A stretch of 64,000 bases of DNA from Saprospiraceae bacterium. Lineage in GTDB: Bacteria; Bacteroidota; Bacteroidia; Chitinophagales; Saprospiraceae. The stretch is taken from assembly GCA_028285545.1 (NCBI GenBank), contig JANQPA010000058.1, positions 124,001-188,000 on the forward strand, read 5' to 3'. Below the pieces are notes generated by a model. It saw only the letters and a list, made by a program, of their open reading frames with translations. It was not told the origin of the DNA and did no database searches. Each line of letters begins with the position of its first letter. Position 1 is the stretch's first letter. A program made the position numbers and the translations under genes. Below are positions 27,002 to 35,994 of the stretch, piece by piece.

Positions 27002-27611
27002 GTTGAATAATTAAGTTGGTTAAATCGTGTTTCATGACCTCTTCATGTGAAGGAGCCATCATAGCCGTACATAAGCAAAGTTTGCGGTCATTGCGCTCCA
27101 GAATGTCATAATTAGGGCAGCTTTTGCAACCATCCCAAAAGGCATCATCTTGGGTCAACTCTGAAAAAGTAACCGGTTGATAGCCCAAAGCAGAATTAAT
27201 TTTCATAACTGCCAGGCTGGTGGTAATTCCAAAAATTCGAGCTTTCGGATATTTTTTTCTAGACAGTTGGAAGATTTCCTGTTTGATTTTTCGGGCCAAC
27301 CCTCTTTTGCGAAAAGTTGGTACAACAATCAGGCCTGAGTTGGCAACATATTTTCCGTGACTCCAGCTCTCGATATAACAAAAGCCAGCTAATTGTTCTC
27401 CTTGTAAAGCAATAATTGCCTTGCCGGTCCGCATTTTGTCTTTTACATATTCAGGCTTACGTTCAGCAATACCAGTACCCCTGGCCTTGCCAGATTCAGA
27501 ATAATTTCGACAAATTTCTTCAGCGTATCGCTCATGAACCGTCTTTGCTTCTATTATGCTAATTTCCATTTTTTTGGAATAAAAGATGAATAATGTTATT
27601 AGCTTAGGCAT
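26991..27611 (-). CDS. GNAT acetyltransferase, probable N-acylglutamate synthase of the arg operon
   Basis: 206 residues from the ATG at 27611, which is preceded by a perfect AAGGAGGT Shine-Dalgarno sequence with a 4-base gap, rare in this phylum. The family core begins at a second ATG (27569, MEISIIEAKTVHERYAEEI), so a 14-residue extension may or may not be made. GNAT motif A is seen in VVPTFRKRGLARKIKQEI (acyl-CoA pyrophosphate loop). The C-terminal CKSCPNYDILERNDRKLCLC, with four cysteines, is characteristic of the arginine-cluster GNATs of Bacteroidota. As the first gene of the operon it most likely makes N-acetyl- or N-succinylglutamate, replacing ArgA/ArgJ. The acyl donor is not decided by sequence. 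Confidence 0.85.
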   Translation of the reverse strand: MPKLITLFIFYSKKMEISIIEAKTVHERYAEEICRNYSESGKARGTGIAERKPEYVKDKMRTGKAIIALQGEQLAGFCYIESWSHGKYVANSGLIVVPTFRKRGLARKIKQEIFQLSRKKYPKARIFGITTSLAVMKINSALGYQPVTFSELTQDDAFWDGCKSCPNYDILERNDRKLCLCTAMMAPSHEEVMKHDLTNLIIQHGS

Positions 27612-27615
27612 GTTT

Positions 27616-27632
27616 ACCTCCTTAAGAAGGAG
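27616..27632 (-). promoter_or_regulatory. Shine-Dalgarno inside a small hairpin before the arg operon
   Basis: On the minus strand CTCCTT-CTT-AAGGAG forms a 6-bp stem with a 3-nt loop (27618-27632) whose right arm is the start of AAGGAGGT (27616-27623). The ribosome-binding site for the first arg gene can therefore be paired or free. Confidence 0.5.
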
Positions 27633-27699
27633 AAAATCATCCAATTACGGTAGGTTAATAAACGAACAGTAAAAGCACAATTTTACATGCTTGATTAAT

Positions 27700-27830
27700 T
27701 TATTTCCAATTGAGTGAATTGAATTTGGGTAAGAAAAAAATACTTACCCCAAATGGGATAATATGTTAAATGCACGCCCCGCTGGGGCGACGAGGGAATC
27801 GACGGCGGATAGGAGAAAATGGATCAATAT
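27700..27830 (-). promoter_or_regulatory. Arg operon leader with two hairpins
   Basis: The region upstream of the arg operon (27645-28035) has no clear gene. It holds a GC-rich hairpin CGCCCC-GCT-GGGGCG at 27775-27789 in an otherwise AT-rich context, and nearer the operon a stem ATTTGGGTAAG / CTTACCCCAAAT (27723-27754, one bulged C) enclosing an A-run on the plus strand. On the transcript strand the second loop is U-rich. They may form a leader for attenuation; no E. coli-type ARG box is seen. Confidence 0.35.
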
Positions 27831-28035
27831 GTGCCTGTGCATTATTCATTTGCATCAAAAGTAGAACAAGATTAGGAACTTTTCAAGTCTAATCACTCAT
27901 TTTTAACATTTACACAATAAAATAATTATTTTTTTACATTTCCTGATTTCATAAACTCTTCCCAAAAAACAGAATTTATTAGCCCATAATCAAAAATGAC
28001 CACTCATTCATTTGGAGGAAAGGAAGAATGCTTTA

Positions 28036-28164
28036 TCATAATTTCATAATTAAAGAGAGATCAGGCTGTTTTTGAGCCTTTTCCTCTGTAATAAAATCTT
28101 CATAAAAATATAAATACAGATCGCTCTGATGAAGGTCATTTATTTCTTGAATGGATGTGCTCAT
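28036..28164 (-). CDS. Small ORF (42 aa), uncertain
   Basis: MSTSIQEINDLHQSDLYLYF followed by YEDFITEEKAQKQPDLSLIM: a 42-residue acidic peptide without membrane segment or signal. It starts 30 bp after the stop of the hybrid kinase gene on the same strand, a normal within-operon distance, and its composition (aromatic and acidic, helix-like) is not that of random translation. No family is recognised. It could be chance. Confidence 0.3.
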   Translation of the reverse strand: MSTSIQEINDLHQSDLYLYFYEDFITEEKAQKQPDLSLIMKL

Positions 28165-28194
28165 AGATGACGTTTTCAAATTAAAAAAGCAAAA

Positions 28195-31008
28195 TTAGCC
28201 TTTCCTGACTTGACTAGGAAGCATCCCAAATTCATTTTTGAAACTTTTGGAAAAATAAGAAAGATTAGAATAGCCCACCTGATAGGCAATTTCAGAAACA
28301 GTAGCCACACCCTTTTCAAGCATAGACTTGGCATAATGAAGTCGGTGCAATTTTATCATATCCAAAGGATTTTGGCCTGTAATGGCCTTTAATTTTCTAA
28401 ACAGTTGACTCCTACTATATCCAATTTCCTTGCTCAATTCTTCTACGGAAAAATATTCATTAGTAATATTCTTTTGGATGGTATCCAAAACCAATTGTAA
28501 AAATTGTTCTTCCATGGAAGGAAGATTCTCAGGAACATTATGCCATGAAGACTTGCTGTATTTTTCCCTCCATTGGTTCATGACCTGTGTCAGATTGTCT
28601 ATTTTGGATACCAATTCTTTTGCATCAAAGGGTTTGGTAAGGTAATCGTTTGCTCCTGAATTCAGGCCCATTCTTTTATCCTTCTGATCGGTTTTGGCAG
28701 TAAGTAAAATAATAGGAATGTGATTTGTTTTTTCTTCATTTTTAATAGCATCGCATAATTCGATCCCGGTCATTTCAGGCATCATTACATCACTGATAAT
28801 CATATCCGGAATATGCTGAATGGCTAATTCCAAACCTTCTTTTCCATTTTTAGCGATAAGCACCTGGAATTTTTCCTCCAAAATTTCTTTAATATAGGAT
28901 TGGAGCTCTGGGTGATCTTCAACTACTAAAATCAGATTTTTATCCCCAGAAATAGTGTCTTGCTTTTGGACGACATAGGGTGCGGCCGGATCAATAAACA
29001 AATTTGCTTTAGGATGATCAATTTGTGAAAAAACTTCCAAAGCATTTGTCTCAAAGTCGAATTGATTTCTACCGATACAAATGCTCCATTTGATGGTAGT
29101 TCCTTTTCCCTCTTGACTTTCTACAGTTATATTTCCTTTATGCAACTCGACTAATTCCTTGACCAGGGCCATTCCGATGCCACTACCTTGTTGAGCCGCT
29201 CGATCTGACTGATAAAAACGATTAAATAATTGATCTATTTCTGAAGATGATAATCCAGGTCCAGTGTCGGAAATGCTTACATTTAAAAATTGTTTTTCGA
29301 TCGTAACATTAACTCTTATTTCCCCTTTTTCGGGCGTAAATTTGAGGGCATTGCCCAATATATTGGCTAATATTTTTTCTACTTTATCCTGATCAAAATA
29401 AGCTTCTTCCAACTCTGAAGGATAGGTGGCCATGAGGTGTATTCCTTTATTTTGAGCCAGGTTTTCAAATTCTGCCACCCTGACTTTTAAAAATTTAATA
29501 ATGGGCCCCTGAGACAAATACAAATTCATTTTTTTGGATTCGATTTTTGATAAATCCAAAATTTGGTCGATGAAATGCTGCAAACGAAAAGCGTTTCGTT
29601 TCATTATTTGAAGATGCTTTGCTTTTACCGGCACTTCATTTTCAGGGTTATCCAAATCACTAGCGGGGACACTCTCTTCAACCTGGTTGATAGGGCCTAA
29701 AATAAGGGACAAAGGTGTTCGAAACTCATGACTAATATTTGTAAAAAACTGAGATTTCAATTGATCCATCTCTTGGATCTTTTCACCTTCCAACTTTTTG
29801 CGCTCGCTTTCTAATAATTTATAGCCAAGACCAAGAGCAAAAAGAATTAATAAGATTAATTGCCCAGCCAACCAGAAATACACTCCCCATTCATTTCCTG
29901 CATTTATGATATAAACGCCAGAAACATTTCCAATAATAAAACTAAAAAAACAAATGGCAAAAAGTCTAGCCTCCCAAAATCTGCTCCCTAAAAAACGGAT
30001 CCCAATGGGTATAAAAAGCAAAAATGAAAGGAAAAAATAGATTGGTGTTAATTCATAAGGAGGCCATAAATTACGAATAAAGCAATAAAGAGTGGTTAAA
30101 AAGAGAATTGATAAAGCAATGCGATAATAAATTAACCAACGAGGGAGCCTATTTTTTATGTCCGTAAAGACTTCACCAAACAGCATAAGAAAGGTAATAG
30201 AAAACAGATGAGAATAAAAAATTGGAACATTCCACAAGGGGTGCTCAGGAATGAAATAAATTAATCCTCCTTCTGGCTCTATTGATAACATATCAATGGA
30301 ATACAAAAGACAAAAGAATCCAAAATACAAGTAAGAAGGGTCTCGAACAAAATAATAAAACACTAAGACATACAAACCAATGATAATAAACATGCCCCAG
30401 GCACCTAATATGGGCCATCGGTACTTTAAATTAGGTAAAGGTAATGCTGCCTCTGCATTCCTCAGCTCTAAGCCTAAGTAAGTTTTTTGAGGTGAAAATA
30501 CATTTTGTATTCTGATATAAACATCATAAACTTCATTGGCTTGTAAAGACAAAGGAACTACTGCAACATAAGGAAGATCAGCCCCAAGCTTTTTTTCTGA
30601 ATGGGGGACATAAAACCCAGATCGTTCCTTTATCAACGCATCCGTGTTCTGGTTAACAAGATAACAATCCATGTAATTAACCCTGTTCTCAAAAAAGTCA
30701 TTTACCGAATCCCCGGGCATAACTAATTTGGCATTCTTGACATCTTTTTCTGCACGAAATACATAATGTAGCCAATAAGTTGTCGGGTAAGGGCCTTCAA
30801 AATTAAAGGTCTCGGTAGGGGTGAATGAATTTTCCATACCCAACAATTCTTCAAATGTCAATTCACCAGTTTCATCAATATATAAAGAAGTATAGGGTTT
30901 TAGGTCTATATTTTCAAGGATAGGTCCTATTAGCAAAGTATCTGAAGAAATGGCTTTAGACAGAAAACATAAAAAGACCGAAATCAATATCCAAACCTTA
31001 ATTTTCAT
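28195..31008 (-). CDS. Hybrid two-component regulator: 7TM-DISM sensor, kinase, receiver, AraC output
   Basis: 937 residues in one chain. Signal peptide (1-21); periplasmic DISMED2-type beta domain (about 25-185); seven transmembrane helices of the 7TMR-DISM type (about 195-398); HisKA with the phospho-accepting H427 in FFTNISHEFRTPLSLI; HATPase with NILGNALKFTPEKG and SDTGPGLSSS; receiver domain with D740 in MIISDVMMPEMTG; and an AraC DNA-binding domain at the end (VEELSKEIGYSRSQLFRKLK, VSEIAYQVGYSNLSYFSKSF). It therefore senses, phosphorylates itself and binds DNA. DISM-type sensors are thought to see carbohydrates or other small ligands. The cupin gene at 31041 ends about 30 bp upstream on the same strand, and the arg operon follows downstream after 550 bp; neither is a proven target. 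Confidence 0.93.
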   Translation of the reverse strand: MKIKVWILISVFLCFLSKAISSDTLLIGPILENIDLKPYTSLYIDETGELTFEELLGMENSFTPTETFNFEGPYPTTYWLHYVFRAEKDVKNAKLVMPGDSVNDFFENRVNYMDCYLVNQNTDALIKERSGFYVPHSEKKLGADLPYVAVVPLSLQANEVYDVYIRIQNVFSPQKTYLGLELRNAEAALPLPNLKYRWPILGAWGMFIIIGLYVLVFYYFVRDPSYLYFGFFCLLYSIDMLSIEPEGGLIYFIPEHPLWNVPIFYSHLFSITFLMLFGEVFTDIKNRLPRWLIYYRIALSILFLTTLYCFIRNLWPPYELTPIYFFLSFLLFIPIGIRFLGSRFWEARLFAICFFSFIIGNVSGVYIINAGNEWGVYFWLAGQLILLILFALGLGYKLLESERKKLEGEKIQEMDQLKSQFFTNISHEFRTPLSLILGPINQVEESVPASDLDNPENEVPVKAKHLQIMKRNAFRLQHFIDQILDLSKIESKKMNLYLSQGPIIKFLKVRVAEFENLAQNKGIHLMATYPSELEEAYFDQDKVEKILANILGNALKFTPEKGEIRVNVTIEKQFLNVSISDTGPGLSSSEIDQLFNRFYQSDRAAQQGSGIGMALVKELVELHKGNITVESQEGKGTTIKWSICIGRNQFDFETNALEVFSQIDHPKANLFIDPAAPYVVQKQDTISGDKNLILVVEDHPELQSYIKEILEEKFQVLIAKNGKEGLELAIQHIPDMIISDVMMPEMTGIELCDAIKNEEKTNHIPIILLTAKTDQKDKRMGLNSGANDYLTKPFDAKELVSKIDNLTQVMNQWREKYSKSSWHNVPENLPSMEEQFLQLVLDTIQKNITNEYFSVEELSKEIGYSRSQLFRKLKAITGQNPLDMIKLHRLHYAKSMLEKGVATVSEIAYQVGYSNLSYFSKSFKNEFGMLPSQVRKG

Positions 31009-31040
31009 AGGGTTTTTATTTGGTATGGAAAATTATCAAT

Positions 31041-31619
31041 TTATGGATTAACAATCCCATATTTCTTGTTCATCTCCATAATCGTTTTCATCATTTCCTC
31101 ACTTGGTGGTTCCTTCGGGAAGCCAGGAATTTCAAAATCTTTGGCGGGAGCTGAAAAATCCCAGAAATATTGTTCCAAACCCCCAGGAGAAATACTTAGG
31201 ATGACATGTATGGATTTAGAGAGTATTTTTTGGGTATGGGGGATCATTCTAGGCAAAAAGATAAAATCTCCTGCTTTAACTTCATAATCTTTATCCCCGA
31301 TTGTTACGATCATTTCTCCATCCAGCATATAAAAACTCTCATCTTCGTATTTATGATAATGCAATGGTGGTTCCATTCCAGGTACTGCCTTTGCTTCAAT
31401 TAGTGCATAAGCTCCATTGGTTTCTTCTTTGGTAGCTAAAAAGTGCATCATCATACCAGGAGCCTGTCTGGCTCTTTCCAGGGATTTTTGAAAGTGAAAT
31501 GGCCCACTACCATTATTAGGGTTCTGCATCTGGCCTTGAGCCAGGATATTGGTCATCAATCCGCCAGTGGAAAGGGCAGTTACAGCTGAAGCTTTTTGAA
31601 TAAATGATCTTCGTTTCAT
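31041..31619 (-). CDS. Cupin-domain protein with export signal
   Basis: 192 residues. The N-terminus MKRRSFIQKASAVTALSTGG resembles a Tat-type signal (two Arg then a hydrophobic stretch). Cupin motif 1 is seen in PLHYHKYEDESFYMLDGEM (His, His, Glu metal ligands) and motif 2 in FLPRMIPHTQ, so a metal-binding small beta-barrel is expected. Cupins range from dioxygenases and isomerases to sugar-binding proteins; none can be chosen. Its 31-bp gap to the hybrid regulator gene suggests co-transcription. Confidence 0.8.
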   Translation of the reverse strand: MKRRSFIQKASAVTALSTGGLMTNILAQGQMQNPNNGSGPFHFQKSLERARQAPGMMMHFLATKEETNGAYALIEAKAVPGMEPPLHYHKYEDESFYMLDGEMIVTIGDKDYEVKAGDFIFLPRMIPHTQKILSKSIHVILSISPGGLEQYFWDFSAPAKDFEIPGFPKEPPSEEMMKTIMEMNKKYGIVNP

Positions 31620-31823
31620 TGCTAAGACATTTTAATTTTAATAATGCCTCAAAGCTATTAGTAAGTCGAATTTGCTATTGCCATTATTGTCGCAAAGGCT
31701 AATCCTTTTGTTGCAAATCCTTCTTCATGCTCTTTTTTTTTAATTTTTGTGATAAAATTTATCCTTTCTCAAACTATTTCCAGTCCAGGTCCATCTATGG
31801 TATTGTAAATCGATGCGCTCATT

Positions 31824-32396
31824 ATGTCGAAAGAAAAAAAATCCGAACAATTGATCCGCCAGATTAAAGCTGGAAGAAAAAGTGCCATGGATGAACTATT
31901 AAAGCTCTGGTACAAACCGGTAGTTCATTATGCCTGGCGTTTTACAGGGGATCAATATGCTGCCCAGGAAATAGGGCAAACTACCTTCATGATCGTTTTT
32001 AAGAAATATCATCAATTAAAAGATATTTCCAAGTTCAAGGTATGGCTCTATCGAATTGCTGATAATCAATGTAAAGATTATCTGCGTCGGCAGAAAAGAT
32101 ATGAACTCGTAGATGAGCATAATTTGGAGGAAGGAACGGGTTCAAAATATAATGCTCAGTATGCACTTGAGCAAAGAGAAAAAATTGCCTGGATAAAAAA
32201 ATCTCTGCTAAAGTTACCAGAAGAACAAAGAATCATCATTGTCATGAAAGAATACCAGGGGCTTAAATTTAGAGAAATAGCCGAAATATTAAATATTTCA
32301 GAGAATACCGTAAAATCACGGATGTATGCCGGCTTAAAAGCTTTAAAAAAAAATTTAAACCAAGCGAATTCTGAGGTCCACAACCTGATTTTTTAA
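31824..32396 (+). CDS. ECF-type RNA polymerase sigma factor
   Basis: 190 residues, sigma-70 family, extracytoplasmic-function type. Region 2 (about residues 25-90) contains YAAQEIGQTTFMIVFKKYHQ and WLYRIADNQCKDYLRRQKR for -10 binding. Region 4 (about 125-180) contains LPEEQRIIIVMKEYQGLKFR and the HTH IAEILNISENTVKSRMYAG. The next gene on the same strand encodes a single-pass membrane protein with the placement of an anti-sigma factor, so this pair most likely transmits an envelope signal. The promoters it recognises cannot be read here. Confidence 0.93.
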   Translation: MSKEKKSEQLIRQIKAGRKSAMDELLKLWYKPVVHYAWRFTGDQYAAQEIGQTTFMIVFKKYHQLKDISKFKVWLYRIADNQCKDYLRRQKRYELVDEHNLEEGTGSKYNAQYALEQREKIAWIKKSLLKLPEEQRIIIVMKEYQGLKFREIAEILNISENTVKSRMYAGLKALKKNLNQANSEVHNLIF

Positions 32397-32468
32397 AAAA
32401 CATTTGGAGGTCAAAACAAACCCTTAAAAGGAAGCTTGAACCTACCAATTAACATAAAAGAAACAATC

Positions 32469-33281
32469 ATGAGTAATTTGGATAAAAGAAGAGAAGATAT
32501 TCTACGATACATTTCTGATGAGATGGAAAGCTCAGAAAGGGAGCAGTTTGAAATCCGCCTTTCTAATGATAGTGAATTGCAGGAGGAGGTTCTTGCTTTT
32601 CAAGAAACTCAGGGAACACTCAAATTATGGGAAAACACTGATTTTGAAATTCCTTCGGCAATAGATTTGTTGGAAGAAAATACCCAACAAGCAAAAATTC
32701 GGAAACTTCCTGCCTTAAAAAGATGGATGTCCTATGCTGCAGCTGCAGCCGGTCTTCTATTTTTTGCTTGGATTAGTGACTTACAATTCACCCAAAAGGG
32801 AAATGCGTTCACCTTCCATTTCGGGCCATTGGCCAACCAAGAGCCTGTAGGTGAGGATAGAATATCGGAGATTGTTGAAATCGCCCTTTCTAAATACGAG
32901 CAAAATTCTGAGCAAGACCAGCAAAATGTCAATCAAGACAAGATCGATAGCCAGATTGAACATATGGAAACCAATTTAACAGCCAAATTAGCGGCACTCT
33001 ATCGTACAGAATTAAATGAGATTAAAAAGAATCAGTCAATACACGAAAGAAAACAGTTAGCAGCAATAGAAGAATTGGTCCAGGGCATGCAATTTGAACA
33101 GCGACTGGTATTACAAGAAACAATTGTAGCCGTCCTGGATCAATTAGAGCAACAACGCCTGGAAGACAGAATTGAAGTAGAATCTGCATTCCAAAGAGTA
33201 AATGAACTCTTCGCCAATATTCAATTAAATACTGCAAATGGGGGTACAGAATCTGCTGATGTGAAACTTGTTCATTATTAG
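32469..33281 (+). CDS. Putative anti-sigma factor, single-pass membrane protein
   Basis: 270 residues from the ATG at 32469; a TTG at 32436 is less likely. The N-terminus DILRYISDEMESSEREQFEI, followed by LSNDSELQEEVLAF, resembles the short helical anti-sigma head of the zinc-free type. One transmembrane helix at about residues 88-106 (WMSYAAAAAGLLFFAWIS) divides it from a periplasmic, very Q/E-rich helical region (about 140-250) likely to form a coiled coil (LAAIEELVQGMQFEQRLVLQ). It starts 73 bp after the sigma factor gene. Position and topology are the evidence; no family motif is decisive. Confidence 0.7.
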   Translation: MSNLDKRREDILRYISDEMESSEREQFEIRLSNDSELQEEVLAFQETQGTLKLWENTDFEIPSAIDLLEENTQQAKIRKLPALKRWMSYAAAAAGLLFFAWISDLQFTQKGNAFTFHFGPLANQEPVGEDRISEIVEIALSKYEQNSEQDQQNVNQDKIDSQIEHMETNLTAKLAALYRTELNEIKKNQSIHERKQLAAIEELVQGMQFEQRLVLQETIVAVLDQLEQQRLEDRIEVESAFQRVNELFANIQLNTANGGTESADVKLVHY

Positions 33282-33420
33282 TTGTTCGTTAATAGTTATT
33301 CGGGGTTGGGGTTGGCGATTAGTTATCAATGAGCTGTATGTAGGTCCTACACAATACTCATTACCCAATACCCAATAAGCATTACTAAACAAAATTGATT
33401 AATACTCAAATAATAGCATT

Positions 33421-34608
33421 ATGAGAAGGAACATACTTTTAATAATTCCTGCCGTTTTTATAGCATTCCAAATAAGTGGTCAATCCATTGATTACGATCG
33501 AATGAATAAGGACATTGCAGTATCCGAAAACGTACTATCTACTCTTTTCAATGAATCTGGTGAATCAAGGAATGTACTTGTGTGGAGTAAAAATCAGATT
33601 GACGGGGATTATATTTCAGATTATGGAGTGATATTTAATGTTAATCATGGTTTTTTCAATCGATTAGCCTATGGTTCAAACAATCTTTATGTATTCCCGG
33701 ATAGTTATCGAGGGCGTTCCGGAAGAGATAAATTGATAAATCAAAACAGCCAAAATATTCTTGACGAAAAGGAATTAGATGAATTAAAAAAAGAAGCAAA
33801 GGAAGCAGAAGAAAAACAAAAGAAAAAATTTATTGAAGCTTCCAAAGATTTTATGGCAGATTATGCTCACCTGATAAGTCAACTGAAGCCTAATGACAAT
33901 ATAATGATACGTGCAAGAAGTGCTTATCCAGGAATCAGGTTTGCCAAAACTTATACCTATTCCGGAACTCATAACGGAGATTTAGCCTTAGTCGATGGAA
34001 ATGAAGACGAAAAGGACACCGAAATTACTATTGAAGTAAAAGTAAGTGAAATTCAAGCATTGAGGAAGGCACAAATTACCCGAGATCAATTTTTAAAGAA
34101 AGTAAAAGTAACGGAATTGGAGCGGTCTTACGAAAAGCAATCTGATCTTGAAATGATATCCTCCATGTTTCATCGGCTGTATCAAAGAGATTTATCTGAT
34201 ACCTATTATACCTTATCACACATCAATTACAGTAGTGTAAATGGCCTTGGGGTTACTTTTGAGATGAAAGTCTATTCCTCTTTTGGTTCAGAACGTGCCT
34301 TTTTCATGCCATCTACCGGTGATAAAGGACTAAGTCTGGAAGAACGAAACAAGAAAGTACAAGATTTACTACCTGAATTCGAAAAGGGTTTTAAAGAGAA
34401 CATGGTTAATTACGGCCGTTCTATCAAGAGCCTTGATGCTAATGAACTGCTTATTTTTGAAGTAAAACTGACTCAATGTAAGGAGTGTCCGGATTTCCCA
34501 AAAGCTCTAAAATTTTCAGTAAAAAAATCAGTCTTGGATGATTTTAATAGTGGAAAAATTTCTGAAGCACAGGCTGTTCAACAAGTTAAATTGACTCGAG
34601 AAAAATAA
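33421..34608 (+). CDS. Secreted protein of unknown function, third gene of sigma cassette
   Basis: 395 residues with a signal peptide ending IAFQISGQ. A charged segment DEKELDELKKEAKEAEEKQK (about 120-140) may be a helical hairpin or coiled coil. No enzyme motif is recognised, and no repeat or lipobox. The C-terminal part has CKECPDF, the only clear paired cysteines. It is third after the sigma factor and its membrane partner, with a 139-bp spacer carrying degenerate repeats, and may be an effector or a target of the sigma factor. It ends in a strong convergent hairpin. Confidence 0.7.
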   Translation: MRRNILLIIPAVFIAFQISGQSIDYDRMNKDIAVSENVLSTLFNESGESRNVLVWSKNQIDGDYISDYGVIFNVNHGFFNRLAYGSNNLYVFPDSYRGRSGRDKLINQNSQNILDEKELDELKKEAKEAEEKQKKKFIEASKDFMADYAHLISQLKPNDNIMIRARSAYPGIRFAKTYTYSGTHNGDLALVDGNEDEKDTEITIEVKVSEIQALRKAQITRDQFLKKVKVTELERSYEKQSDLEMISSMFHRLYQRDLSDTYYTLSHINYSSVNGLGVTFEMKVYSSFGSERAFFMPSTGDKGLSLEERNKKVQDLLPEFEKGFKENMVNYGRSIKSLDANELLIFEVKLTQCKECPDFPKALKFSVKKSVLDDFNSGKISEAQAVQQVKLTREK

Positions 34609-34646
34609 ATTTAGAAGGAGCGGCTTGGCCGCTCCTTCTAAATTTA
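34606..34646. terminator. 19-bp hairpin between convergent genes
   Basis: Arms 34606-34624 and 34628-34646 (core AGAAGGAGCGGC, 3-nt loop TTG) pair perfectly. The 3' arm contains the stop codon of the minus-strand serine hydrolase. It fits a bidirectional terminator. Confidence 0.75.
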
Positions 34647-35828
34647 AATGAATGTGTTCAAAAGTGTTCCCAAAATATTTTGATTCTGCCCACCAAATAA
34701 ATTCCAGCTGTTGACTACAAAAACAAGACTATCGTCTGGAATAACCAAGAGGAACTGACCTCCAAACCCAAGACCAGCCCAAACTTCTTTATCCTCCTGA
34801 TCCAATCTCCACCATTGATAGCCATACCCCCATCCTATTTGATTAATATTTTCAGCTTGGAGGCCTACCGCAGCATTGACCCATTCTTCAGACAAGATTT
34901 GCTTGTCACCCCATTTTCCATTATTTAAGTAGAGGTAACCAATTTTGGCCAGATCTTCGGCTTCCAGAAAAAGTCCTCCTTCTGTATCAGGATATCCTTT
35001 AGGTGTTTTCTTCCAGTGAAAATCTTTAATTCCCAGTGGTGTAAACAAGTGTTCATTAGCATATTCATCAATGTATTGCCCTGTAGCTTTTTTGATAATA
35101 CCTGACATCAAATGACTAGCCCCACTATTATATACCCATTTTTCGCCAGGTTCGGCATCCATGGGTTGGTCCAAAGTAAATTGAATCCAATCTTCACTAG
35201 TTTCTAATTGAAGAGTGGTATTGGTGCTATCCAAAGGACGATCCTGTTCATGCCATTCCATTCCTAGCTCCATACTTAGAAGATATTTTAGAGGAGCATC
35301 TTTTAGGTTTTGGGAGGCCTTATCTAAATTATAGCCTTCAAAAAAGGAGAGGACAGGCTCATCTACACTCTTAATATAACCCTTGTCAATGGCAATACCG
35401 ACAACTGTGGCAGCAACAGATTTGGTCACGGACTGTAAAGAATGAACTTTGCGCCCCCGATAATAAGGATGAATATCAGGGTGGAAGTAATTATACTCAC
35501 CGATCTCACTGGAATCCTGGCAGGTTTCATATCCACAACCCAAGGTTCCACTAAAACCCTTACTTATTTCTCGATAATTATTGGGATAGGATTCATTAAA
35601 AACCAACTTACCATTCTTTACAATTACCAGTTTATCTATATAGCCATAATCACCAGCTTCTATTTTGCCATGAATAGAGTCAACAATGTTTTTAGATAAG
35701 CCTTCGGCCTCCAGGGTAGAAATAGCCCAGCTATCGGTAGAAGGTTCAGCAGTTTGAATATTTTGATTTGAGTCTTTACAAGAAAAGAAGATAAAAACCA
35801 TCCATAACAACAAAACAGCTTTCTTCAT
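34644..35828 (-). CDS. Lipoprotein serine hydrolase (class C beta-lactamase-like)
   Basis: 394 residues with a lipobox (WMVFIFFSCKDS), so likely anchored to a membrane facing the periplasm. Catalytic-type motifs: SVTK (Ser-x-x-Lys) in the helix LQSVTKSVAATV, and YNSGASHLMSG in the place of the YxN motif (Tyr-Asn-Ser), as seen in NylB-like and esterase members; GLGFGGQFLLVIP matches the last conserved strand. Substrate unknown. It is transcribed towards the sigma cassette, and its stop codon lies in the shared terminator hairpin. It is not close in sequence to the serine hydrolase at 3115. Confidence 0.85.
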   Translation of the reverse strand: MKKAVLLLWMVFIFFSCKDSNQNIQTAEPSTDSWAISTLEAEGLSKNIVDSIHGKIEAGDYGYIDKLVIVKNGKLVFNESYPNNYREISKGFSGTLGCGYETCQDSSEIGEYNYFHPDIHPYYRGRKVHSLQSVTKSVAATVVGIAIDKGYIKSVDEPVLSFFEGYNLDKASQNLKDAPLKYLLSMELGMEWHEQDRPLDSTNTTLQLETSEDWIQFTLDQPMDAEPGEKWVYNSGASHLMSGIIKKATGQYIDEYANEHLFTPLGIKDFHWKKTPKGYPDTEGGLFLEAEDLAKIGYLYLNNGKWGDKQILSEEWVNAAVGLQAENINQIGWGYGYQWWRLDQEDKEVWAGLGFGGQFLLVIPDDSLVFVVNSWNLFGGQNQNILGTLLNTFI

Positions 35829-35994
35829 TATATATGTTTTAAGTGTAAAAAAATTAATCCTAGAATCTTTCCTTCAATTTTAATTAAAAAATCTTGCTTA
35901 AGCCTCATCCTATGTAGTTATTTATGCGATATTGACCGAACTATATTTTGTTTTTGGTTTATTGGGATTTATTTCTACATTACTTTCCAGATAA

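Noticed and set aside
27645-27900. E. coli-type ARG box upstream of the arg operon
   Set aside because: No pair of TGAATAATTATTCA-like sites at the proper spacing; only weak AT-rich matches.
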